Shown piece by piece: positions 37,662-44,912 of a stretch of DNA of 50,603 bases (position 1 is its first letter; the number at the start of each line of letters is the position of its first letter). The DNA comes from Myxococcales bacterium (lineage in GTDB: Bacteria; Myxococcota_A; Polyangia; Polyangiales; Polyangiaceae). The notes below the pieces were generated by a model. It saw only the letters and a list, made by a program, of their open reading frames with translations, searched no databases and was not told the DNA's origin. The stretch lies in contig JAAFHV010000032.1 in NCBI GenBank assembly GCA_013297655.1, forward strand, positions 1 to 50,603. Reading direction: 5' to 3'. The position numbers and the translations under genes were made by a program.

Positions 37662-37695
37662 TTCGCGTTCATCGATGAACGACGGAACGCGAACG
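37662..37695. promoter_or_regulatory. Inverted repeat inside the ligase cluster
   Basis: GTTCGCGTT (37662-37670) and AACGCGAAC (37687-37695) form a perfect 9-bp stem, and the left arm overlaps the palindrome GTTCATCGATGAAC (37668-37681). It starts 3 bp after the esterase stop. It may attenuate transcription or bind a regulator between the two halves of the cluster. No T-run follows. Confidence 0.45.
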
Positions 37696-37735
37696 ACGAA
37701 CGGCAGCGGGACTCATCCGGAGGAGCGAGGGGCAC

Positions 37736-38974
37736 ATGGCAGAGGTCACGAGGAACATCGGTCTTTCACTCGGCGCAGACATATGCTGGCCGCTGTGCTT
37801 CGAGGCCATCATGAAGGACCTCGATTTGCGCGTCCCCACGAGCGACGGTGACACGCTCCGGTTCGCCGTCGAGCGGGTCACGATCGAGCCCTTCGATCTG
37901 CGCCAAGGGTGCAAATACGACGTCGTGATCGACCGGCTCACGCACTGGTACCACACGAGCCGCGAGTGGATAAAAAAGTCCATTTTGATGAACGACCTCT
38001 ACGTGTTCAACAACCCGTGGAGCGTGCAGGCGAACGAGAAGCACACCTCGTACTGCGCGATGATGCGCCTCGGAATGCCCATTCCAGAGACGTGGATGCT
38101 CCCCCCGAAGAGCTACGAGCCGGGCAACCCGGACTTGCGCCCCACCCTCACGAAGTACGCGAAGCTGTTCGACCTCCGTCGCCTCGGCGAGAAGCTCGAA
38201 TATCCCCTCTTCATGAAGCCCTACGATGGCGGCGGTTGGCGCGCCGTCACCAAGGTGGACGACGAGAAGTCCCTCTTGGCTGCTTACGAGGAGAGCGGAA
38301 AGTCCGTCATGCACGTGCAGGCGGGGGTAAACGACTTCGACCGCTTCGTGCGCTGCATCGGCTTCGGCCCGCAGACCCACTGCGTGCTCTACGATCCGGC
38401 GGCGCCGCTCCACGATCGCTACACGACCCAAAAAGACTTCATCTCGAAGGCAGAGGACGATCACCTCCGCAAGCTCACGCTCACCATCAACGCGTTCTTC
38501 GGGTGGGAGTTCAACTCCTGCGAGTCGCTCCGCAAAAACGGCGTTTGGCACCCGATCGATTTTGCCAATCCCTGCCCCGACTCCCAGGTCACGTCGCTCC
38601 ACTACCACTTCCCCTGGCTCGTGAAGGCCTACGTGCGGTGGTCGGTGTTCTGCGCCGCCACCAAGCGCAAGATGCGAATGAACCCCGACTGGGCTTCGTT
38701 CAACGCGATCGGCGATCGTGACCTCCCCTTCGAGGAGAAGCTCGACCTCTACGAGAAGCTCGCCCTCCGGCAGATGGACGGCGAGCGCTTCGAGGAGTTC
38801 TGCGCGAAGCACCTCTCCCACCTCGACGAGGTCGCGTGGGAGTTCTTCGGCACCGCCGCCGCGAAGGACGCCGTCCGCCAGAAGGTGACCGCGCTCTTCC
38901 CCGTCCACGAGATCGACCGCTTCACCGAGCTGTTCTACGGCCGCATCGAGGCCTGGCGCCGCGACCAACGCTGA
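37736..38974 (+). CDS. ATP-grasp ligase, second in the cluster
   Basis: The product has 412 residues and is unlike the ligase at 34253 in sequence, closer to RimK/DUF-type ATP-grasp proteins. Visible parts are a start domain (~1-110), the ATP lysine in LFMKPYDGGGWRAV (Lys161), a segment VMHVQAGVNDFDRFVR, and metal-binding candidates in HPIDFANPCPDSQVTS (Asp275, Asn278, Asp282). The C-terminal ~110 residues are helical. A GAGGGG site precedes the ATG. It lies 77 bp after the first esterase, across the inverted repeat, so it could form a second transcription unit. Substrate unknown. Confidence 0.8.
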   Translation: MAEVTRNIGLSLGADICWPLCFEAIMKDLDLRVPTSDGDTLRFAVERVTIEPFDLRQGCKYDVVIDRLTHWYHTSREWIKKSILMNDLYVFNNPWSVQANEKHTSYCAMMRLGMPIPETWMLPPKSYEPGNPDLRPTLTKYAKLFDLRRLGEKLEYPLFMKPYDGGGWRAVTKVDDEKSLLAAYEESGKSVMHVQAGVNDFDRFVRCIGFGPQTHCVLYDPAAPLHDRYTTQKDFISKAEDDHLRKLTLTINAFFGWEFNSCESLRKNGVWHPIDFANPCPDSQVTSLHYHFPWLVKAYVRWSVFCAATKRKMRMNPDWASFNAIGDRDLPFEEKLDLYEKLALRQMDGERFEEFCAKHLSHLDEVAWEFFGTAAAKDAVRQKVTALFPVHEIDRFTELFYGRIEAWRRDQR

Positions 38975-39013
38975 CCACGACGACCACCGCGCGACGCACG
39001 GGAGGCCACAAAA

Positions 39014-39199
39014 ATGGCGCCGTTCGTCGCGCGCGACGGGGCTCCCGCGCGGCGGCGGCGCGCCCTACGTGCGGATTCGTTCGCGCCGTTCGCGCCCGTC
39101 GTCAAGGGCGCCGCCGCGCCCTCTCCGAAACACGCTCGAAACACGGAAAAAGCGTGCTTGGCAGCGCCGGAAAAAGGCCGTTACCATAAGATACTTTGA
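39014..39199 (+). CDS. Possible small protein, 61 residues, overlapping the esterase start
   Basis: ATG 39014 lies nine bases after a GGAGG site, and its TGA stop overlaps the TTG start of the esterase (TTGA), the arrangement seen elsewhere in this cluster. The product is basic, with an RRRR run and a single Cys near the C-terminus. It resembles no precursor or known family. It may only be a leader that couples translation, or chance. It fills most of an otherwise empty 221-bp gap. Confidence 0.25.
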   Translation: MAPFVARDGAPARRRRALRADSFAPFAPVVKGAAAPSPKHARNTEKACLAAPEKGRYHKIL

Positions 39200-39933
39200 C
39201 GACCTACGAGACGTCTCGCTGGTACTCCCCCCGCCTCCAGTGCGAGAGCACGCTCTCCCGCTGGGGCCACGCCGGGCAACCGGTGCTCGTGTTCCCCACC
39301 GCCGGCGGCGACGCCGAGGAGCTCGAGCGCTTCCTCATGATCCGCGCCCTCGCTCCGCTCCTCGAGGCGGGCCGGATCAAGATTTTTTCCTGCGACAGCG
39401 TGGGTGGCAAGGCTTGGTTCGAAAAGGACAAAAGCCCCGAGCACCGCATGTGGATGCAGCACCAGTATCACCAGTACATCAAACAAGAGGTCGCCCCCGC
39501 GATCCGCAAAGACTGCCGCACGGACGATATCCCCATTTGGACGGCGGGGGCCTCGATCGGCGCCTTTCACGCCTCGGCGGTGGTTTGCCGCTTCCCGGAC
39601 ATCTTCTCGAAGGCGCTCGCGATGAGCGGCACCTTCGGGATCATGAAGTGGATGGAGCGCGAGACACCGACGGACTACTTCTTCGTGTCCTCGCCGCTCC
39701 ACTTCGTGCCCACCCTCGCCGGGCGCCACCTCGATTTGCTCCGCACCCGCTACGTGCACTTCGCGAGCGGCGAGGGCAAGTTCGAGGACATCTCGGAGAG
39801 CTTCTGGCTCGCGCGGGTGCTCGGCGAAAAGGGCATTCCCAACTACGTAGAATCTTGGGGCCCGGACTGGCACCACGACTGGGTCACGTGGCGCGCGATG
39901 ATGCCGAAAATCCTCGGCCAGTGGACCGAATGA
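39196..39933 (+). CDS. Esterase-family alpha/beta hydrolase
   Basis: The product has 245 residues. The N-terminus WYSPRLQCESTLSRWGHAG, then PVLVFPTAGGDAEE, is typical of the small esterase family found near such ligases. The nucleophile elbow is AGASIGAFHA (Ser120), the catalytic His is in DWHHDW near 226-227, and the acid is probably in the DVS/EGKFED region. It would cut an ester or, less likely, an amide of the cluster product. The TTG start is chosen for its match to family N-termini and its overlap with the upstream small frame; its ribosome site is weak. It ends 11 bp before the GCS2 gene. Confidence 0.8.
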   Translation: MTTYETSRWYSPRLQCESTLSRWGHAGQPVLVFPTAGGDAEELERFLMIRALAPLLEAGRIKIFSCDSVGGKAWFEKDKSPEHRMWMQHQYHQYIKQEVAPAIRKDCRTDDIPIWTAGASIGAFHASAVVCRFPDIFSKALAMSGTFGIMKWMERETPTDYFFVSSPLHFVPTLAGRHLDLLRTRYVHFASGEGKFEDISESFWLARVLGEKGIPNYVESWGPDWHHDWVTWRAMMPKILGQWTE

Positions 39934-39944
39934 AGGAGAATCGC

Positions 39945-41945
39945 ATGGAGAACGATGCTCGGGACCAGGACACGCGAGAGCACAAATCGATCTCCGGCGA
40001 CCTCACCGGCGACAAGCGCCGGAGGTACATGCGCGCCGTGCTCCGCGACCTTCGTGCCCTCGAGCGCATGCTCAAGGAAGGCACGTTCGAGCGCGGGGTG
40101 TCGCGTATCGGCGCCGAACAAGAGATGTTCCTCGTCGACGCGGGGTATTCCTGCGCTCCGATGGCCCTCGAGACGCTCATCCGCCTCGACGATCCGGCTC
40201 ACTTCACGACCGAGCTCGGCCGGTTCAACCTGGAGCTCAACGCCGACCACCAGCCGCTCGCGGGGAAGGGGCTCGCGCAGCTCGAGGGGCAGCTCTCCGA
40301 GCTTTACGCCCTCGTACAAAAGAAGGCCGGCGAGATCGGCGTCCAGCCCGTCATGGTGGGCATTCTTCCCACGATCGAGAAGTCGGACCTCGGGGTCGAC
40401 AACATCGTCCCGAATCCCCGTTATCTCACCATCAATCGGGTGATGAACGCGGCGCGCGGAGAGGCCTACGATCTGTCGATCAAGGGCATCGACGAGCTCA
40501 TGCTGAAGCACGACTCGATCATGTTCGAGGCCTGCAACGCGAGCTTCCAGGTGCACCTCCAGGTCGCCGAGCCCGAGCGATTCGGCCATTTTTACGACAT
40601 CGCGCAGCTCGTGCTCGCCCCCACCCTCGCCGTCGCGACGAACTCCCCCACCCTCTTCGGCAAGCGCCTCTGGGCCGAGACCCGCATCGCGCTCTTCGAG
40701 CAGTCGTGCGACATCCGCGCGCCTTCGAGCCACCTCCGCGAGCGCACCGCGCGGGTGAATTTCGGCAAGAGCTGGGTCCGCGGGAGCGTGCTCGACATCT
40801 TCAAAGAGAACGTCATGCGCTTCCGGCCGCTCGTCGGTACGGACGACGAAGAAGACTCCCTCGCGCAGCTCGACGCGGGGAAAATCCCGGACCTTCGCGC
40901 GCTCCGCCTCCACAACGGCACCATCTACCGCTGGAACCGCGCCTGCTACGGCATCTCGGAGAACGGCAAACCGCACCTCCGGATCGAGCTCCGCTGTTTG
41001 CCCGCGGGCCCGTCCATTTTGGACGAAGTGGCGAACGCCGCGTTCTGGCTCGGCCTCATGACGGAGCTCGGCGCCACGATCGAAGATCTCCCTTCGCGGA
41101 TGGAGTTCGACCTCGCGCAGGCCAATTTTTACGCCGCCGCACGCGACGGCCTCTCCGCGCGCCTCACCTGGCTCGACGGCGAGGACGTCATCGCACAACC
41201 CTTCGTCGCCGACAGGTTGCTGCCCCTCGCCGAGGCCGGCCTCGCGCGCGCGGGGGTCGACCCCGAAGACGCCAAGAAGTACCTCGGTGTCGTCGACAGG
41301 CGCGTCCGCTCGCTGAAGACCGGCTCGCGCTGGATGCTGCAGTCGCTCGCGGGTATGCAATCGAAGGGCTCGCAGGGAGAGCGCCTCTCCGCCCTCGTAT
41401 CCGCCACGATCGAGCGACAAAAGAGCGGAAAACCCGTCGCCGAGTGGGAGCGCGCGCGCCTCGACGAGGCCACCCCCAAGCGCAACGGCTACAACAAAGT
41501 ATCGCACTACATGTCGACCGACGTCATCACCGTGCAACCGGAGGACTCGGTCGAGATGGTGTCGGACCTCATGAGCTGGGAGCGCATCCGCTACTTGCCA
41601 GTCGAGGACGCAGCGGGAACGCTCGTCGGCCTCGTGTCGCTCCGCGCCGTGCTGCGCCATATGGCCGAGCAGGCCAAGCTCCCCGTCCGCGGGGAAGACA
41701 CCGCCGCCGTCGGCGACATCATGCGCAAAGACCTCGTCACGGTGTCGCCCGAGTCACAAACGCTGGAGGCCATCTCGCTCATGCGTCGGCACCGCATCGG
41801 GTGCCTCCCGGTGGTTCACGACGGGCACCTCGTCGGGGTCGTCACGGAAGAAGATTTCATGGAAATCGCGGCCGCTTTGCTGGAAAGTCAGGTCGGGCAA
41901 GTCGAGCCGCCTTCCACCCACCCCCGCCGCAGGAGCCGCCCGTGA
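39945..41945 (+). CDS. GCS2-type carboxylate-amine ligase fused to two CBS domains
   Basis: The product has 666 residues. Residues ~30-460 are a glutamate-cysteine ligase type 2 (YbdK-like) domain with IGAEQEMFLVD (~55-65), RFNLELNADHQPLAG and APSSHLRERTARVNFG. It would activate a carboxylate (often gamma-Glu) with ATP and couple it to an amine. Residues ~518-640 are two CBS motifs (MSTDVITVQPEDSVEMVSDL and MRKDLVTVSPESQTLEAISL), which usually bind AMP, ATP or S-adenosylmethionine and regulate the attached enzyme. CBS fusion to this ligase is unusual. ATG 39945 has an AAGGAG site seven bases upstream. Its stop overlaps the next GTG by 4 bp. Confidence 0.88.
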   Translation: MENDARDQDTREHKSISGDLTGDKRRRYMRAVLRDLRALERMLKEGTFERGVSRIGAEQEMFLVDAGYSCAPMALETLIRLDDPAHFTTELGRFNLELNADHQPLAGKGLAQLEGQLSELYALVQKKAGEIGVQPVMVGILPTIEKSDLGVDNIVPNPRYLTINRVMNAARGEAYDLSIKGIDELMLKHDSIMFEACNASFQVHLQVAEPERFGHFYDIAQLVLAPTLAVATNSPTLFGKRLWAETRIALFEQSCDIRAPSSHLRERTARVNFGKSWVRGSVLDIFKENVMRFRPLVGTDDEEDSLAQLDAGKIPDLRALRLHNGTIYRWNRACYGISENGKPHLRIELRCLPAGPSILDEVANAAFWLGLMTELGATIEDLPSRMEFDLAQANFYAAARDGLSARLTWLDGEDVIAQPFVADRLLPLAEAGLARAGVDPEDAKKYLGVVDRRVRSLKTGSRWMLQSLAGMQSKGSQGERLSALVSATIERQKSGKPVAEWERARLDEATPKRNGYNKVSHYMSTDVITVQPEDSVEMVSDLMSWERIRYLPVEDAAGTLVGLVSLRAVLRHMAEQAKLPVRGEDTAAVGDIMRKDLVTVSPESQTLEAISLMRRHRIGCLPVVHDGHLVGVVTEEDFMEIAAALLESQVGQVEPPSTHPRRRSRP

Positions 41946-43120
41946 CCTCCCAGAAGCCCTCCGAGTTGCCCGTTCGCGACGCTGAAAGCGCGTGCATCGA
42001 GCGCGAGATTGGCCGCATCCGCGGCGCCGAGCGCGGACCCACGCTCATCGCGATCGGGGGCATCCACGGCAACGAGACGGCAGGGCTCGTCGCGGGCCGC
42101 CGCGTCCTCGATCGTCTCACGGCTGCGAACGTCACCGTGCGCGGCGAGCTCGTCGTGTTCGGGGGTAACCTCGCCGCGATACGCGACAAGGTTCGTTACC
42201 ACCACAAAGACATGAATCGCCTTTGGGTCGATTCGCGCATCGAAGCGCTCGAGGCCCGCACCGACGAGAGCTCCCTCGACTCGGAAGATCGTGAGCAGCT
42301 CGAGCTCCTCGGGAAGATCCGCGAGGCGATCGCGGCCGCGCGGGGGCCCGTTTTCCTCGTCGATTTGCACACCACGAGCGCCGCCGGAGTGCCGTTCGTG
42401 ATCTTCGGCGACACGCTGCCGCAAAGGCACTTCGTGACCGAGCTGCCATTGCCCATCATCTTCGGCCTCGAAGAGCAGGTCGACGGCGTGCTCTCCGAAT
42501 ACTGGACTCGCCACGGGTGCGTCACGTTCACGGTCGAAGGCGGCCAACACGACGATCCCGGCTCCGCCGACAACCTCGAGGCCGTGCTCCTCCTCGCCGC
42601 GCAAGCCGCGGGAATCTTTCGTCACGGCGCGATCGCAGAGACTCGCCCCGCGCACGCCCTCTTGGAGAGCCGCCGCGGCTCGCTTCCCCACGTGATGGAA
42701 GTCGTGCGCCGCCACGCCATCGCGTCGGAGGACGAATTCAAAATGGAGCCGGGCTTCCGCAACCTCGACCACGCGAGCGAAGGTCAGCTCCTCGCGCGCG
42801 ACAAACGGGGCGAGATCCGCGCCCCCGCGAACGGGCTCGTGCTGCTCCCGCTTTACCAGGGCCTCGGCGCCGATGGCTTCTTCTGGGGCCGCGCGGTGGG
42901 CACCGCACGCTTGTTCGCGTCGGAGGCGCTCCGAAACCTGAAGCTCGACCGGTTCATCGACTGGCTGCCCGGCGTGGAGCGCGATCCCGCGCGCCCCACC
43001 CGCCTTCGCCTCGACGCGCGGATCGCGCGCTTTTACCCCGCCGACGTGTTCCACGTGCTCGGGTACCGAAGGCGTCGTGAGCTCGACGGCGAGCTCACGA
43101 TCGAGCGCCAACCAGGCTGA
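41942..43120 (+). CDS. AstE/aspartoacylase-like zinc hydrolase
   Basis: The product has 392 residues, M14-type carboxypeptidase fold. Zinc ligands are His42 and Glu45 (GGIHGNETAG) and His143 (VDLHTTS), with the DMNR segment at 90-93 matching DLNR of aspartoacylase and succinylglutamate desuccinylase. The family removes an acyl group from an acyl-amino acid. The C-terminal region (~230-392), with NGLVLLPLYQGLGADGFFWG, is longer than in AstE. The GTG start overlaps the GCS2 stop by 4 bp and has GCAGGAG six bases upstream. It is probably the last gene of the cluster; a weak hairpin (GTGCG/CGCAC, 43135-43152) follows. Confidence 0.88.
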   Translation: MTSQKPSELPVRDAESACIEREIGRIRGAERGPTLIAIGGIHGNETAGLVAGRRVLDRLTAANVTVRGELVVFGGNLAAIRDKVRYHHKDMNRLWVDSRIEALEARTDESSLDSEDREQLELLGKIREAIAAARGPVFLVDLHTTSAAGVPFVIFGDTLPQRHFVTELPLPIIFGLEEQVDGVLSEYWTRHGCVTFTVEGGQHDDPGSADNLEAVLLLAAQAAGIFRHGAIAETRPAHALLESRRGSLPHVMEVVRRHAIASEDEFKMEPGFRNLDHASEGQLLARDKRGEIRAPANGLVLLPLYQGLGADGFFWGRAVGTARLFASEALRNLKLDRFIDWLPGVERDPARPTRLRLDARIARFYPADVFHVLGYRRRRELDGELTIERQPG

Positions 43121-43187
43121 TCGCGCGCTGATACGTGCGTTCTACACGCACCGTTCGTGAGCAAAACGGACGCAGCGGAGACGAAAG

Positions 43188-43209
43188 AGGGAGCCGTGAA
43201 GCTCCCTCC
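43188..43209 (-). terminator. Terminator hairpin for the lipoprotein gene at 43234
   Basis: GAGGGAGC and GCTCCCTC form an 8-bp stem with a 6-nt loop 24 bp past the minus-strand stop. A short TTT follows on the minus strand. Confidence 0.55.
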
Positions 43210-43233
43210 CTCCTCGTCCACGCCTGGGTTGCC

Positions 43234-44577
43234 TCAGAGCGGCGCGATGGCCACGCCACGGAACTGCGTGTTCGCGCCCGCGGTCGCGATCGTCACGCCG
43301 GTGGGGTTCGCTCCGCCGTTGTCGAGGAACCGAACGAGCTTGGCCGGGTTGTCGAGCGTGGTGCAAACCACGTGCACCTCGGCTCCGACCTTCGCCGCGG
43401 CGACGTTAATCGGCGACGCGGTGAGGCCGGTCTTGAACGTGGCCGCGAGCGTCCAGGTGGTGCCGTTGTAGGTCCATTTCTGAACACCGCCGGCGCCAGT
43501 ACCGGCGATCGTGCGCGTGTCGGCGACGTACATCGTGTCGAGGCCCGCGACCGCCGCGTCGAGGTCGAGCATCATGAAGCCATTCGGCGTGGTGTTCGCG
43601 GCCGTAAATCCGGGGAGGTTCGTGCCCGTCTGGCCGGCGGTCACGGGGAGGTTCGCGCCGATCGAGAAGAGACGGAGCGTGTTCCCTCCCGCGCCGGATT
43701 GGGTATTCCCATAAAGCTGACCGCCAAAGATGCCCACGGAGCGCATGTTCTGGGGCGCGGCGAGGATTTGGAGCCCGCCCGTCGTCGCGAGCGGGATGTA
43801 GTACACGCCACCGAGCGAGCCGGCTGCGTTCTCACCGCTCACCCAGAACGTGTTGCCGTCGTCGGTCACGGCCGCGCGCACACTTACCCCCGTGAAGGCA
43901 GCGTCGAGGCGTGTCGTGGTGTCGATCGCGCCGAGCTTGTTCACACGCGCGACCACGCGGTTCGTCGCCGCCGAGGTGGTCTCGTTCACGTCCGCGACGC
44001 CGGGGATCGCGGCATATCCGGCCACCGTGACGAACTGGCCATTTCCGGAGATGCTGAGCGCGCCTTCGGTGGTCGAGTTGCCCGCGAGCGTGATGGGCTG
44101 GTTCGCGCCATCCGCCGCGACGGGGAGGTTGATCGTGCGGGCGATCGCGCCGTCACCGGAGCGACGTTCTTCGAGGAAAATAGGGGCAGAAGCGGCGCTT
44201 AGGGCCGTGGCGCCGGCGCCGACGCGCAGCACCATGAAGCTCACCCCGGGCCCGGCGTCGATGCTCGCGTCGCCTGCGTCCCCGACCACGCTTCCGTCGC
44301 TCGCGTCGCGCCCGGAGTCGCTCGCGTCGGCGCCGCCGTCGCCCGCGTCGGCCACGCTCGTGTCGGGTTTGCTCGCGTCGGCCACGCTCGAGTCGGCTTT
44401 GCTCGAGTCCTGTCCCGAGTCCTTCGCCCCCGTGTCCGCGCGCGCGTCGCGGCCGGTGCTCGAGTCTTCTTCCGCGCCGCCGTCGTCCCCCGTGGTGGAG
44501 TCGCCACAAGCGACGAACAGAGCCGCGGGCATCGCGAGAGCGAGGCCGATAAAGGAAAGACGGCGAATGGAGCGCAT
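43234..44577 (-). CDS. Lipoprotein with Asp-rich linker and propeller-like domain
   Basis: The product has 447 residues: a signal peptide with lipobox FVAC (Cys24), then a ~85-residue linker rich in Asp, Ala, Ser and Gly with 10-residue repeats (SKADSSVADA, SKPDTSVADA). A large beta-rich domain follows, of repeated strands (FVTVAGYAAIPG, DTMYVADTRTIAG, VHVVCTTLDNPAKLVRFL), probably a beta-propeller. No enzyme motif is seen. The ATG has GGAGG seven bases upstream. It is surface- or periplasm-facing. Function unknown. Confidence 0.75.
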   Translation of the reverse strand: MRSIRRLSFIGLALAMPAALFVACGDSTTGDDGGAEEDSSTGRDARADTGAKDSGQDSSKADSSVADASKPDTSVADAGDGGADASDSGRDASDGSVVGDAGDASIDAGPGVSFMVLRVGAGATALSAASAPIFLEERRSGDGAIARTINLPVAADGANQPITLAGNSTTEGALSISGNGQFVTVAGYAAIPGVADVNETTSAATNRVVARVNKLGAIDTTTRLDAAFTGVSVRAAVTDDGNTFWVSGENAAGSLGGVYYIPLATTGGLQILAAPQNMRSVGIFGGQLYGNTQSGAGGNTLRLFSIGANLPVTAGQTGTNLPGFTAANTTPNGFMMLDLDAAVAGLDTMYVADTRTIAGTGAGGVQKWTYNGTTWTLAATFKTGLTASPINVAAAKVGAEVHVVCTTLDNPAKLVRFLDNGGANPTGVTIATAGANTQFRGVAIAPL

Positions 44578-44912
44578 GAGGGAACCTCCGGAGGGGGGAA
44601 GAAGAATGTGCGCTACGAGATATGGCTCTTCAAGGCAAGCCGCAACCCGGTGACCTGCGTGTGACAAACCGAAGGCAGCACGGATCGCCTGGTTTCTCGC
44701 TGGTTTCCAGCTCAGCGAGGGGCTCCATGACCCTACGATCGAGCCGGAAAGTGGCCTCTCGCACGTGTCATTACATTTGGCACTCCAGACCAACGACGCC
44801 GCGCGATTGGCGCCCTCGACAGTCGTGACGTTTCGAAACGAGCACGAGGGACGGAGGCCTGCTCCGTCCCTCGGTTCGTGTGTTGCGAGAAGGCCAAGCC
44901 ATCTCGTCACGC
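44578..44912. other. Intergenic region between two minus-strand lipoprotein genes, 335 bp
   Basis: It must hold the promoter of the 43234 lipoprotein gene and the terminator of the 44913 gene. A strong hairpin lies at 44845-44873 and a 12-bp palindrome CGTTTCGAAACG at 44829-44840. A TGGCAC at 44778 lacks a sigma-54 partner element. No other feature is seen. Confidence 0.55.
44845..44873 (-). terminator. Strong hairpin after the glycine-rich lipoprotein gene
   Basis: CGAGGGACGGAG (44845-44856) and CTCCGTCCCTCG (44862-44873) form a perfect 12-bp stem with a 5-nt loop, 39 bp past the stop. No clear T-run follows. Confidence 0.6.

Noticed and set aside
34253-43120. Graspetide (ATP-grasp RiPP) cluster
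   Set aside because: The ligases look like amino-acid ligases, not microviridin-type. The only small frame lacks an acidic/Thr/Ser core, and hydrolases dominate the locus.
44778-44800. Sigma-54 promoter at TGGCAC
   Set aside because: The required TTGC-type element at fixed spacing is missing.
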